A DNA stretch of 39,837 nucleotides from Corynebacterium sp. (lineage in GTDB: Bacteria > Actinomycetota > Actinomycetes > Mycobacteriales > Mycobacteriaceae). The translations under genes and the position numbers were made by a program. Location of the stretch: positions 1 through 39,837 of the forward strand of contig NZ_DUOE01000029.1 of the NCBI RefSeq assembly GCF_012838985.1, written 5' to 3'. Below the pieces are notes generated by a model. It searched no databases. It was not told where the DNA came from and was given only the letters and a program-made list of their open reading frames with translations. Shown piece by piece: positions 27,934-36,231 of this stretch; the first letter of the stretch is position 1, and each line of letters opens with the position of its first letter.

Positions 27934-28914
27934 ATGCGTGTCCGCCTGCTCGTCACCGCCCTCGCCGTCGGGCTCGCCGTCACCGCGGCCGCCGTCCTCC
28001 TCGGCCCCGACCGGATCACCCCCGCCCGGGAGCACACCGGCGACGCCGACCTGGCGCAGCAGCTCGCCGCGCACGCGGAGACGGGCCACCACCGCCTCGC
28101 CGCCTTCACCATCGCCGACGGCCGGACCACCTTCGCCGGGCTCGGCGCGGATGAACACGATGAGTTCGAGATCGGCTCGGTGACCAAGACCTTCACCGCC
28201 GCCCTCCTCGCCGACCGCGGGCTGGAGGAGACGACGGTCGGCGAGATCATCGACGCCGGTGACTTCCCGGTCGGTGACGTCACCCTCCGGGAACTCGCCG
28301 ACCACACCTCCGGGCTGCCCCGCCTGGGGTCGACCTCCTTCCTCCGGGACCTCAGCAGCGTGATCACCGGGGACAACCCCTACGCAGGCGTCACGCGGGA
28401 GGACGTCATCGCCGACGCCCTGGCCGCGCAGCTCAGCGACCGCGGGGAGGAGGACTACTCCAACCTGGGGGGCGCCCTCCTGGGCCACCTGCTGGCCGTC
28501 GACGCCGGCACCAGCTACGGGGAGCTGGTGACCACGCACCTTCTCACTCCGCTGGGCATGAGCAGCACCTACCCCATGACGGAGGGCGCGGTCCCGGACG
28601 ATGCTCCCCGCGGCCGGATGTCCACCGGCACCGTGGCCGAGCCCTGGGAGACGGAGGGGTACCTCCCCGCCGGTGGTCTGCGCTCCACCCCCGCCGACAT
28701 GGCCCGCTACACCCTCCACCTCCTGGACACCGGCGTGCCCGACCTGACCTGGGCGGAACTGGAGGACGGCGCCCGGGGACACAACGGCATCACCTACGGC
28801 TTCACCACCATGCTCATCGTCGACCCGGACTCCGGGCGCGCGGTGTTCGTCGCCGGCGACACCGGGCGGCGGGTCGAGTCCGTGGCCGACGCACTCTTCC
28901 GGGAACTGCCGTGA
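27934..28914 (+). CDS. exported serine hydrolase of the class C beta-lactamase family
   Basis: A 326-residue protein with an N-terminal signal or membrane anchor (residues 3-22). The active-site motifs of the beta-lactamase/transpeptidase-like family are present: S82-V-T-K85 in FEIGSVTKTF, Y175-S-N177 in EEDYSNLGG and H283-N-G285 in GHNGITYGF. This is closer to D-Ala-D-Ala carboxypeptidases and esterases than to true AmpC enzymes. It could trim peptidoglycan peptides or hydrolyse esters at the cell surface; substrate not visible. It is encoded between a winged-helix regulator and a small membrane protein in one operon (TGAC-ATG upstream; a 4-nt overlap downstream). That order recalls regulated beta-lactam-response operons, but no sensor kinase or BlaR protein is present. 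Confidence 0.87.
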   Translation: MRVRLLVTALAVGLAVTAAAVLLGPDRITPAREHTGDADLAQQLAAHAETGHHRLAAFTIADGRTTFAGLGADEHDEFEIGSVTKTFTAALLADRGLEETTVGEIIDAGDFPVGDVTLRELADHTSGLPRLGSTSFLRDLSSVITGDNPYAGVTREDVIADALAAQLSDRGEEDYSNLGGALLGHLLAVDAGTSYGELVTTHLLTPLGMSSTYPMTEGAVPDDAPRGRMSTGTVAEPWETEGYLPAGGLRSTPADMARYTLHLLDTGVPDLTWAELEDGARGHNGITYGFTTMLIVDPDSGRAVFVAGDTGRRVESVADALFRELP

Positions 28915-29183
28915 CCGGCCTCATCGCCTGGGGCCTGCTGGGTTTCCTCCTCCTGTCCCTGCTGCTGTCGATACGGCGGGCGGTCCGCGGCACGGCCCGC
29001 CCCCGGACGCTGCTTCTCGACGCCCTCAGCATCCTCCTCCTCGCCGTCCTCGTCGGCGGTCTGGGCACGATGTCCTGGAACATCCTGCTGCCGGTGGCGA
29101 TGTGGTGGGTCGTCGCAGCTCTGCTGGGTGTTCTGGCCGGGGTGGTCACCTGGCGGATCCTTCATGTCGGACCCTCCGTCTAG
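28911..29183 (+). CDS. small membrane protein in the serine-hydrolase operon
   Basis: A 90-residue protein with three hydrophobic segments: LIAWGLLGFLLLSLLLSI, LLLDALSILLLAVLVGGLG and ILLPVAMWWVVAALLGVLAGVV. A basic loop (RRAVRGTARPR) joins the first two. GTG 28911 overlaps the stop codon of the serine hydrolase by 4 nt, so translation is coupled and the two products are likely to work together. No family is recognised. Its TAG stop codon is the first part of the -10 element of the exonuclease gene that follows. Confidence 0.75.
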   Translation: MTGLIAWGLLGFLLLSLLLSIRRAVRGTARPRTLLLDALSILLLAVLVGGLGTMSWNILLPVAMWWVVAALLGVLAGVVTWRILHVGPSV

Positions 29184-29186
29184 GGT
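29181..29186 (+). promoter_or_regulatory. -10 element of the exonuclease gene (leaderless)
   Basis: TAGGGT ends 7 nt before ATG 29194. It includes the stop codon of the preceding membrane-protein gene. Confidence 0.5.
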
Positions 29187-29193
29187 GTAGGCC

Positions 29194-29874
29194 ATGACCG
29201 GATTCCGTGGCTTCGACGCCTCCCGCATGCTCTCCTTCGACCTCGAGACCACCTCCCGTTTCCCGAAGGAGGCACGGATCGTCACCTCAGCGTTGGTGCG
29301 CATCGACGGACGGTCGGTCGACGCCGTCGAACACCTCGCCGACCCCGGGGTGGAGATCCCCGAGGAGGCCGCGAAGATCCACGGCATCACCACGGAGAAG
29401 GCCCGGGCGGAGGGCCGCCCGCACGACGACGTCCTCGGCGACACCGTCCGGGCCATCAAGCAGGCCTGGTCGGAGGGCATGACGCTGGTGGTCTACAACG
29501 CCGCCTACGACCTGACGGTCCTGCGCCAGCTCACCGGCGACTTCACGGTCACCGGGCCGGTGTTCGACCCGTACGTCGTCGACCGGATCAAGGACCCCTA
29601 CCGTCGCGGCAAGCGCAACCTCACCGCCATGTCCGAGCACTACGGCGTGGAGCTGGGCAACGCCCACGAGGCCACCTCGGATGCCCTGGCCGCCGCCCGC
29701 ATCGCCTGGAAGCAGGCCCGCCAGTGGCCGGAGCTGACCCGCATGAACGAAGGCGAGCTCATGGAGTTCCAGGCGGTCGGGCACCATGACCGGCAGGTGG
29801 ACTTCGCCAGGTACCTGGAGGGACAGGGCAAGGACGCCTCGGACGTCAACACCAGCTGGCCCATGCAGGGCTAA
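29194..29874 (+). CDS. DEDDh 3'-5' exonuclease (DnaQ/epsilon-like)
   Basis: A 226-residue exonuclease of the DnaQ superfamily. Exo I is D16-x-E18 in LSFDLETTS, Exo II is in VVYNAAYDLTVL and Exo III is HEATSDALAA, giving the DEDDh set of metal ligands. It could be a proofreading-like or repair exonuclease acting on single-stranded ends, or an oligonucleotidase; the family does not decide. It differs from Orn by length and has no polymerase fusion. ATG 29194 is fixed by a TAGGGT element 7 nt upstream, so the mRNA is leaderless. The stop codon overlaps that of the convergent transporter gene (CTAA). Confidence 0.88.
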   Translation: MTGFRGFDASRMLSFDLETTSRFPKEARIVTSALVRIDGRSVDAVEHLADPGVEIPEEAAKIHGITTEKARAEGRPHDDVLGDTVRAIKQAWSEGMTLVVYNAAYDLTVLRQLTGDFTVTGPVFDPYVVDRIKDPYRRGKRNLTAMSEHYGVELGNAHEATSDALAAARIAWKQARQWPELTRMNEGELMEFQAVGHHDRQVDFARYLEGQGKDASDVNTSWPMQG

Positions 29875-30770
29875 CGGGTGGCGAAACGCGCCACGCACAC
29901 CACCCAGTGCACCAGCAGCAGGCCGAGAAAGCCGGCGCTGAGCGCAGGCCACCCGAGGTAGGCGGCTCCGAGGGAGAGGGTGCCCGCCGGGAACGTCGAC
30001 CCCCACCACGCCGGGGTGTACGCCGCCCAGCGGCGCACCGCCCCACCCCAGAACCGCCGGGCGGCGACGACGATGAGCGGCACACCCAGGGAGAACATGA
30101 CGAGGCCGTAGGTGTGGGCGACGGGGGCGTCGAGAAGCACGTGGGCGGCGGCGGTGGACTGGCCGACGATGCCCAGCGGGATCCACGTCGTGCCCGCGAA
30201 AGGGGCGGGGATGCGGGGTCGTGCCGCGTAGACGCGGGCGAACAGCGGCACACCGGTGAGCAGGCTGAGCAGGAAACACCCCAGCGCCACCGCCCGGACC
30301 CACTGCGCCCAGGGATCCGGCAGGGCGGACGCGAGCTGCCCGCCGGAGGTGGCCGCGACCATCGGGGAGACCACCGCCAGACCCCACAGGAAGGTCGGCG
30401 CGCCGTTGAAACGGCGCAGCTGCCACAGGCAGACGACCACCGCCAGGGGCATGCCCACCAGCCACGCCACGAGCTGCGTGCCGAGGTGCCCGGTGGCGGC
30501 GGTCCAGGCGCCACCGAGCGACATGAGACCCATCGCCACCATGCCCCACGGCCCCATGAAGGGCTGACTGAAGGAGGGGTCACGGTGCTGCAGCCAGCCG
30601 ACGGTGAAGGTGAGCAGCAGGCCCGTGGCCACCGCGAGCAGCACCAGGCCGGGCCCGACGAGGCCGTGCAGGAAGGACAGGGAGGAGGCGATCGAGGTGC
30701 CCATGAGGGACCCTGCCCAGGCGGGGCCGGCGGGCGGGAGTGCCGGGGTCGGTGGGGCGGATTCGGCCAT
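29871..30770 (-). CDS. TDT-family transporter (TehA/SLAC1-like)
   Basis: A 299-residue protein with about ten hydrophobic segments, the count typical of the tellurite-resistance/dicarboxylate transporter family. Group-like features are AWAGSLMGTSIASSL in TM1 (P-x-W-GxxMGT-like), FNGAPTFLWGLAVVSPMVAATSGGQL and TTWIPLGIVGQSTAAAHVLL. Members export or import dicarboxylates, anions or tellurite-related compounds; in corynebacteria some TDT proteins carry C4 dicarboxylates, but this protein cannot be assigned to a substrate. ATG 30770 is supported by TACAGT ending 7 nt upstream (leaderless). It is divergent from the ABC exporter operon. Confidence 0.8.
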   Translation of the reverse strand: MAESAPPTPALPPAGPAWAGSLMGTSIASSLSFLHGLVGPGLVLLAVATGLLLTFTVGWLQHRDPSFSQPFMGPWGMVAMGLMSLGGAWTAATGHLGTQLVAWLVGMPLAVVVCLWQLRRFNGAPTFLWGLAVVSPMVAATSGGQLASALPDPWAQWVRAVALGCFLLSLLTGVPLFARVYAARPRIPAPFAGTTWIPLGIVGQSTAAAHVLLDAPVAHTYGLVMFSLGVPLIVVAARRFWGGAVRRWAAYTPAWWGSTFPAGTLSLGAAYLGWPALSAGFLGLLLVHWVVCVARFATR

Positions 30771-30777
30771 GCCCCGG

Positions 30778-30783
30778 ACTGTA
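30778..30783 (-). promoter_or_regulatory. -10 element of the TDT transporter gene (leaderless)
   Basis: TACAGT on the minus strand ends 7 nt before ATG 30770. Confidence 0.5.
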
Positions 30784-30799
30784 GCCCCTCCCCCGCTCC

Positions 30800-30828
30800 T
30801 TGAAATCGGACGGGGCCGGACGCACGAT
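30800..30828 (+). promoter_or_regulatory. probable promoter of the ABC exporter operon
   Basis: TTGAAA (30800-30805), a 17-bp spacer and CACGAT (30823-30828), ending 6 nt before ATG 30835. The -10 is poor but spacing and position are right for a leaderless mRNA. Confidence 0.45.
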
Positions 30829-30834
30829 GAACAC

Positions 30835-31554
30835 ATGAGTCATTCATTGGCCGTTGAAGCCCGCGGGGTGGGCGTGGCCCTCGGCTCCCGTCGGCACCGG
30901 CGTGACATCCTCCGCGATCTCGACATCCACCTCCCCACCGGCTCCGTCACCGGTCTCTTCGGCCCCTCCGGCTGCGGCAAGACCACCCTCATGCGCACGC
31001 TCGCCGGACTGCAGCGGCACACCGGCGAGGTCACGGTCCTGGGCCACCCGGCCGGGGCCGCGGCTCTGCGGGGCCGGGTCGGCTACGTCACCCAGTCCCC
31101 CAGCCTCTACCCGGAGCTCAGCGTCGACGAGAACCTCGCCTACTTCGCCCGCCTGGCGGGTGGACGGGCGACGGGGGTCGTCGAGAAGCTCGGGCTGGCG
31201 GAGGTCCGCCGTCAGCCCGTCGCGGAACTGTCCGGCGGCCAGCGGGGGCGGGCCTCGCTCGGGGCGGCGCTGGTCGGGGACCCGGAGCTGCTCATCATGG
31301 ATGAGCCGACCGTGGGGCTCGACCCGGTGATCCGCGCGCAGCTGTGGGACACCTTCCGCGGGCTCGCGGACGAGGGCCGCACGCTGCTCGTCTCCAGTCA
31401 CGTCATGGAGGAGGCCGGCCGCTGCGACCGGCTCCTGCTCATGCGCCGCGGGGCGGTCATCTGGCAGGGCACGCCCGCCGACCTCCTCGCCCGTACCGGC
31501 GCCACCAGTTTCGAGGACGCCTTCCTCACCGTCATCCGGGAGACCGACTCATGA
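30835..31554 (+). CDS. ABC exporter ATP-binding protein
   Basis: A 239-residue ABC ATPase with Walker A G43-PSGCGKT-T51, a Q-loop in VTQSPSLYPELSV, the signature LSGGQRGRASL, Walker B LLIMDEPTVGLD and the switch histidine in LLVSSHVMEEAGR. This is the pattern of DrrA/NodI-type exporters of the ABC-2 class. It pairs with the permease that follows, whose start codon overlaps its stop by 4 nt (ATGA). A TetR regulator ends the operon, the usual layout of a self-regulated drug or lipid exporter. The substrate is unknown. ATG 30835 is supported by a TTGAAA-17-CACGAT promoter ending 6 nt upstream. Confidence 0.92.
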   Translation: MSHSLAVEARGVGVALGSRRHRRDILRDLDIHLPTGSVTGLFGPSGCGKTTLMRTLAGLQRHTGEVTVLGHPAGAAALRGRVGYVTQSPSLYPELSVDENLAYFARLAGGRATGVVEKLGLAEVRRQPVAELSGGQRGRASLGAALVGDPELLIMDEPTVGLDPVIRAQLWDTFRGLADEGRTLLVSSHVMEEAGRCDRLLLMRRGAVIWQGTPADLLARTGATSFEDAFLTVIRETDS

Positions 31555-32285
31555 ATCCCACGCTCCTGCTCGCGACGACCGGCCGCGTCCTGCGCCAGCT
31601 CCGCGCCGATCCCCGTTCGCTGGGCATCCTGCTCGTCGTGCCCGTCGCGCTGCTCACGTTGTTCCACTACATCTACGACGGCAATCCGCAGCTCTTCGAC
31701 TTCGTCGCAGTGGCCATGACCGTCATCCTGCCGCTGTCGCTGATGTTCATCGTCTCCTCGGTGACCATGCAGCGTGAACGTGCCGACGGCACCCTGGAAC
31801 GTCTGTGGACGACCCGTCTGCACCGCGGGGACCTCATCGGCGGCTACGCACTGGCCTTCGGCATCCTCGCCGTGCTCCAGGCGCTCCTCCTCGTCGCCGC
31901 CATGCACCTGCTCATGGGCGTGGAGACCGAGGCCGCGTGGTGGACCCTGGCCGTCATCGCCGGCGTCACCGGCGTCACCGGGCTCTCCCTCGGGCTGCTG
32001 GGCTCCGCCTTCGCCCAGTCGGAGTTCCAGGCGGTCCAGTTCATGCCGGTGCTCATCATCCCGCAGGTGCTGCTGTCCGGGCTGCTCGTGCCCCGTGAGC
32101 AGCTGCCGGGGCTGCTGAAACTGCTCTCCGACGTGATGCCCCTGTCCTACGCCCTCGACGCCGCCGTCACCGCCGCCCGGGAGGGACTCAGCGGTGATGT
32201 CGTCCGCGACACCCTCATCTGCCTGGCCTTCGCCCTCGTCTTCCTCGCTCTCGCCGCCACGACCATGCCCCGGAGAACCCGATGA
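31551..32285 (+). CDS. ABC-2 type exporter permease
   Basis: A 244-residue permease with six hydrophobic segments. The stretch MQRERADGTLERLWTTRLHRGDLIGGYALAF is the ABC-2 coupling region after TM2, and MPVLIIPQVLLSGLLVPREQLPG and MPLSYALDA in the second half are hallmarks of DrrB/YhgE-like exporters. It forms the membrane channel for the ATPase encoded just before it. Both junctions of the gene are ATGA overlaps (with the ATPase upstream and the TetR regulator downstream), so all three are translated together. Confidence 0.9.
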   Translation: MNPTLLLATTGRVLRQLRADPRSLGILLVVPVALLTLFHYIYDGNPQLFDFVAVAMTVILPLSLMFIVSSVTMQRERADGTLERLWTTRLHRGDLIGGYALAFGILAVLQALLLVAAMHLLMGVETEAAWWTLAVIAGVTGVTGLSLGLLGSAFAQSEFQAVQFMPVLIIPQVLLSGLLVPREQLPGLLKLLSDVMPLSYALDAAVTAAREGLSGDVVRDTLICLAFALVFLALAATTMPRRTR

Positions 32286-32866
32286 CCCCCACCCCGCCGA
32301 CCTCCCGCGACCGCATCCTCGAGGCCGCGCGCGTCCTCTTCGCGGAGCACGGCTACACCCGCACCACCCTGCGCGCCATCGCCGCCGACGCCGGCTGCGA
32401 CGTCGCGCTCATCCCCCACTACTTCGGCAACAAGCAGGGGCTTTTCGACGCCGCCACCCACCTCCCCCTCCCCGCGGAGTCCCTGCGCTCCCCCGTGCTG
32501 GCCGCGCCCCTCGACCGGATCGGCCTGGCGGTGGCGCAGACCTTCGTCACCGTGTGGGACACCCCGGAGGGGGCGGGCCTGCTCGCGCAGATGCGCTCCG
32601 TCCTCGACGACACCCCCGACCGGCTCTTCCCGCTCCTCGACTCACTGGTGTGGCGTCACGTCCGGGCCCGCCTGGAGGAGGACGGCGTCGATCAGCCGGA
32701 GCTGCGCGTGGAACTGGCGGTGGGCACCCTCATCGGTGCGGTGATGATGCGGAAGTTCCTCGCCTCGCCGCACCTGTCGGAGGTCGACACCGGGGAGCTC
32801 ATCCGCATGCTGGCCCCGGCACTGCAGGAGAACCTCACCGGGGACCTGGGCGCCTTCTACTGCTAG
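32282..32866 (+). CDS. TetR-family regulator of the ABC exporter operon
   Basis: A 194-residue TetR-type repressor with the N-terminal helix-turn-helix (RILEAARVLFAEHGYTRTTLRAIAADAG, then VALIPHYFGNKQGLFDAAT, residues about 10-60). The ligand-binding part is all helical. The gene overlaps the exporter permease by 4 nt and lies last in the operon, so it most likely represses the operon and is released by an exported compound. I could not define its operator; the 30800-30834 promoter region has no obvious palindrome. Its stop codon shares CTAG with the stop of the convergent MetE-like gene. Confidence 0.9.
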   Translation: MTPTPPTSRDRILEAARVLFAEHGYTRTTLRAIAADAGCDVALIPHYFGNKQGLFDAATHLPLPAESLRSPVLAAPLDRIGLAVAQTFVTVWDTPEGAGLLAQMRSVLDDTPDRLFPLLDSLVWRHVRARLEEDGVDQPELRVELAVGTLIGAVMMRKFLASPHLSEVDTGELIRMLAPALQENLTGDLGAFYC

Positions 32867-33855
32867 AGGTCGCCGGAGTCGGTGCGCAGCATCTGGTCGA
32901 CGACGCGGGCCATGGCGTAGGCGCCGGCGGCGTCGAGAAGCGTGCCGGAGGTGATCCCGGCGCGCGGGTGGACGTCGACGCGGTCGGTGAACCACAGCGG
33001 ATCGAGGCCGAGGCGTTCCCAGAAGCGGGCCACGGCGACGGCGCGTTCGCGGGGGCGCTCCCCCAGTTCGTCGACGCGGTCCTCCGGGCCGGTCACGCCG
33101 AGGCCGATGCGGGTGCCGGCGGTGATCGTGTGGCCGAAGCCGTCGTACTGCTCCGTGCCCTGCACCTGGTGGAGGCTGACCAGGACGGTCTCCACGCCGG
33201 ACTCCCGTGCGACGTCCCACAGGGGTGGGTAGCCGGTCTGGTTGAGCAGGACCCGGTCCACGTCGAGGCCCTCGACGACCCCGGCCAGGCGTTCCGCGAG
33301 GTCCTTCGGGTTGACGGGGCGGATCGGGTGGAAGCGGGTCGCGCCGGGGAGTCCGGCGGCGACGTCGGCGAGCAGCGGCTCATCGAGCTGGACGGTGACC
33401 TCCGCGTGGAAGCGGCGGGCCAGGGCGGCGGCGTGGGTGTTGACTCCCTCCACGAGTGCCTCCGCGAGGTCGCGGGCGGCACCGGGGTCGGTGATGACGC
33501 GGTGGCCTGAGGCCAGTTCGATCGAGGCGGCCAGGGTCCACGGGCCGGTGACCTGCACCTTGAGCTGCGGGACGGTGGTGCCCCAGGTGGCCTCGAGGTC
33601 GTCGAGGTCGCGGTCGAGCAGGTCCCGGGTGCGGCGGGTGAGCAGCTGCGGGCGGTCGGTCATGATCCACGAGCGCGGACCCCGGTCGACGCTCACCGCC
33701 TCCAGCAGGGTGGCGGTGCGGCCGATGCCGTCGGCGCCGAGCCCCCGGTCGGGGAGGTCGGGGAGGTGCGGCAGGTCGCCGGTCTCGGAGAGGACGACGT
33801 CGGCGGCGTCGGTGAGCGAGGTGCCCGGGAGGGGGCCGAGGCCGTAGGCGGTCAT
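32863..33855 (-). CDS. MetE-fold (cobalamin-independent methionine synthase-like) protein without cysteine
   Basis: A 330-residue protein of the UROD/MetE-like TIM-barrel superfamily. Visible blocks are [18 protein letters not shown] at the N-terminus, [15 protein letters not shown] in the middle, [12 protein letters not shown] and [15 protein letters not shown]. True MetE enzymes hold zinc with two cysteines, a histidine and a glutamate; this protein has no cysteine at all, so it cannot use that site and is unlikely to make methionine by the MetE mechanism. It is also about half the length of MetE, matching only the C-terminal barrel. Its start overlaps the mnmA stop by 4 nt (ATGA), so it is translated with the tRNA thiolase. 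The function is open. Confidence 0.8.
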   Translation of the reverse strand: MTAYGLGPLPGTSLTDAADVVLSETGDLPHLPDLPDRGLGADGIGRTATLLEAVSVDRGPRSWIMTDRPQLLTRRTRDLLDRDLDDLEATWGTTVPQLKVQVTGPWTLAASIELASGHRVITDPGAARDLAEALVEGVNTHAAALARRFHAEVTVQLDEPLLADVAAGLPGATRFHPIRPVNPKDLAERLAGVVEGLDVDRVLLNQTGYPPLWDVARESGVETVLVSLHQVQGTEQYDGFGHTITAGTRIGLGVTGPEDRVDELGERPRERAVAVARFWERLGLDPLWFTDRVDVHPRAGITSGTLLDAAGAYAMARVVDQMLRTDSGDL

Positions 33856-34949
33856 CGGGCCTCCTCCGTTCCCCCGGTGCCGCAGATCGTGCCGGACCCG
33901 AGGACGACGTCCCCGTGGCCGTCCGGGTCGGGCAGGTAGAGCACGGCGGCCTGGCCGCGGGCCACGCCCTGCAGCGGCGTGGCGAGGGTGAGGGTCATGT
34001 CATCGGCGCCGACCCGCGCGCGGCAGGCGACGATGCCGCCGTGGGCGCGGACCTGGACGTGCGCGTCGAACTCCCCCTCCATGCCCGGGTGGAGTCGCTT
34101 GAGGCGGTCGGCGTGGATGACGCCGACGGACAGGGCCGTGCGCGGGCCCACGGTGACGGTGCCGGTGGAGGCGTCGATGTCGGTGACGTAGCGCGGGCGG
34201 CCGTCGGCGGCGGGGTTGCGCAGGTCGAGGCCCCGGCGCTGGCCGATGGTGAAGTTCCAGGCGCCGTCGTGGTCGCGCAGTTCACGGCCGTCCTGGTCGA
34301 CGACCATCCCCGGGCGCAGGCCGATGCGGGAGCCGAGGAAGGCCTGGGTGTTGCCGTCGGGGATGAAGCAGATGTCGTAGGAGTCCGGCTTGCCGGCGAC
34401 GGAGAAGCCGTGGCGGGCGGCCTCCGCGCGGATCTCCGGTTTGGGGGTGTCCCCCACGGGGAACAGGCAGCGGTCGAGTTCCTCCCGGGTGAGCACGCCG
34501 AGGACGTAGGACTGGTCCTTGTCGGGGTCGGCGCTGCGGCGCAGGTGGCCGGCGTCGTCGATGAGCGCGTAGTGGCCGGTGGCGACGGCGTCGAAGCCGA
34601 GGGCCACCGCGCGGTCCAGGAGGGCCGCGAACTTGATCTTCTCGTTGCAGCGCAGGCACGGGTTGGGGGTCTCGCCGCGGGCGTAGGAGTCGACGAAGTC
34701 GTCGATGACGTCTGCCTGGAAGCGGTCGGAGAAGTCCCACACGTAGAAGGGGATGCCGAGCTTGTCGCACACGCGGCGGGCGTCGGCGGAGTCCTCAAGG
34801 GAGCAGCAGCCGCGGGAGGACTCGCGCACCGTCTGCGGGTCCCGGGACAGGGCCAGGTGGACGCCGACGACGTCGTGCCCGGCCTCGACCATCCTCGCCG
34901 CCGCCACGGCCGAATCGACGCCGCCGCTCATCGCCACCAGTACGCGCAT
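33852..34949 (-). CDS. mnmA: tRNA-specific 2-thiouridylase
   Basis: A 365-residue MnmA/TrmU that puts sulfur on C2 of the wobble uridine in Lys, Glu and Gln tRNAs. The PP-loop ATP site is S8-G-G-V-D-S13. The two catalytic cysteines are C98 ([12 protein letters not shown]) and C194 ([11 protein letters not shown]). The sulfur donor is a cysteine desulfurase, in actinobacteria often encoded just upstream; here that gene (39341 to the right edge) is separated from mnmA by about 4.3 kb of accessory genes. ATG 34949 follows GGAGG with a 4-5 nt gap, so this gene has a normal Shine-Dalgarno site. The MetE-fold gene is coupled to its end. Confidence 0.96.
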   Translation of the reverse strand: MRVLVAMSGGVDSAVAAARMVEAGHDVVGVHLALSRDPQTVRESSRGCCSLEDSADARRVCDKLGIPFYVWDFSDRFQADVIDDFVDSYARGETPNPCLRCNEKIKFAALLDRAVALGFDAVATGHYALIDDAGHLRRSADPDKDQSYVLGVLTREELDRCLFPVGDTPKPEIRAEAARHGFSVAGKPDSYDICFIPDGNTQAFLGSRIGLRPGMVVDQDGRELRDHDGAWNFTIGQRRGLDLRNPAADGRPRYVTDIDASTGTVTVGPRTALSVGVIHADRLKRLHPGMEGEFDAHVQVRAHGGIVACRARVGADDMTLTLATPLQGVARGQAAVLYLPDPDGHGDVVLGSGTICGTGGTEEAR

Positions 34950-35012
34950 ATGTCCTCCTTCAGTGCCTGCAGCGTAGTGCGCCGGGGGTCTATTCCCGAA
35001 AACCGCGGGGAA

Positions 35013-35054
35013 GTTCTCCGTGTTCTACAATGACCCCAGAGTTCTCATAGTTCT
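35013..35054 (+). repeat. four GTTCT direct repeats around a -10 element
   Basis: GTTCT occurs at 35013, 35022, 35041 and 35050, that is two pairs with a 9-bp period, 28 bp apart. TACAAT (35026-35031), a TANNNT -10 match on the plus strand, lies between the pairs. The arrangement could be a binding site of a regulator acting on the AAA ATPase gene that begins at 35085. The remainder of the 34950-35084 gap holds the mnmA ribosome binding site and no other feature I can support. Confidence 0.4.
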
Positions 35055-35084
35055 AAAGCCTCCCCCGACTTCTAAGGGATCTAC

Positions 35085-36221
35085 GTGCCCCCACCGCCGC
35101 GCAACCCCTTCCGCCCCACCTTCGGCGTCTCCCCGACGGTCATGGCTGGGCGCACCAGCCTCCTCGATGCCTTCGCCCTCGGCCTGGCGGAGGGCCCGGG
35201 CAGCCCCTACCGCGCCCTCATCATCTCCGGCGCCCGCGGCGTCGGCAAGACGGTCCTGCTCAACGAGCTGGAGGACACCGCCCTCAGCCAGGGATGGGCT
35301 CACCTGCGCGCCTACCCCGGGGAGGACATGATCGACACGCTCGTCGACACCTCGGTACCCGAGCTTCTCGACACCCTCGACTCCCCCACCCCCCGCCGCA
35401 TGGTCACCGGCGCCTCCCTCGCAGGGATCGGCTCCGTCACCACCACCCCCGACCCCGCCCACCGCCGCGCCACCCCGACGCTGATCACGCGTCTGCGGGA
35501 CGTGGCCCGACAGCTGGCACCCCACGGCACCGGGGTGTTCATCACCCTCGACGAACTGCAGAGCGCCTCCCCGGAACACCTGCACATCCTGGCCACCGCC
35601 GTGCAGGACCTCATGCGCGACAACCACGACATCGCCTTCGTCGCCGCCGGGCTGCCCGCCGGGGTGGACGACCTCCTCCAGCAGGAGGGCACCACCTTCC
35701 TGCGCCGCGCCCACCGCGTCGACCTCGCCTCCATCGACCCCGCGGAGGCCCAGCGCCTCTTCCACGAGACCGCCCTCGCCGGGAGCCGAGAGATGACCCC
35801 CGGGGCCGTCGCCGAAGCGGTGTCACTGAGCCACGGCTACCCCTACCTCATGCAGGTGCTCGGCTCGATGACCTGGGCCCGGGCCACCCTCGACGGTGCC
35901 GACACCCTCACCGCCGACCATGTACGGTCAGTACGCGACCAGGCGATCGAACGCATGGGCCTGCAGATCCACGCACCCTCCTTCCGGGGTGTGCCCGACC
36001 AGCAGATGCGGCTGCTGCAGGCACTCGCCGAACTCGCCCCGGACGGCGCCCCGGTGCGCACCGGGGAGATCGCCCAGCACCTCGGGGTCGCCCCCAACGC
36101 CATCTCCATGGCGCGCGAGGCCCTCCTGCGCCGCTCGCTGGTCACCGTCCCCGCCTACGGGCACCTCCAGTTCTCCCTCCCCTACGCCGCCGACCATCTG
36201 CTGCGGAACCCGCAGCTCTAG
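35085..36221 (+). CDS. AAA ATPase with C-terminal winged helix (ORC/Cdc6-like)
   Basis: A 378-residue STAND/AAA-type ATPase. Walker A is in ISGARGVGKTVLL (about 48-60), Walker B in VFITLDELQSA, and sensor-like residues are in IAFVAAGLPAG. The C-terminal part (about 300-378) looks like a winged helix: RTGEIAQHLGVAPNAISMAREALLRRSLV. Such proteins are common in accessory regions, where they regulate or protect mobile genes; the exact role is unknown. The start is GTG 35085 with AAGGGA 5-6 nt upstream. It is followed after 10 bp by the spermidine-synthase-like gene and seems to share its transcript. The gene is the first of the segment that separates mnmA from its sulfur donor gene. Confidence 0.82.
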   Translation: MPPPPRNPFRPTFGVSPTVMAGRTSLLDAFALGLAEGPGSPYRALIISGARGVGKTVLLNELEDTALSQGWAHLRAYPGEDMIDTLVDTSVPELLDTLDSPTPRRMVTGASLAGIGSVTTTPDPAHRRATPTLITRLRDVARQLAPHGTGVFITLDELQSASPEHLHILATAVQDLMRDNHDIAFVAAGLPAGVDDLLQQEGTTFLRRAHRVDLASIDPAEAQRLFHETALAGSREMTPGAVAEAVSLSHGYPYLMQVLGSMTWARATLDGADTLTADHVRSVRDQAIERMGLQIHAPSFRGVPDQQMRLLQALAELAPDGAPVRTGEIAQHLGVAPNAISMAREALLRRSLVTVPAYGHLQFSLPYAADHLLRNPQL

Positions 36222-36231
36222 CAAGGAATCC

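Noticed and set aside
32863..33855. Methionine synthase metE
   Set aside because: Half length and no cysteine for the zinc site.
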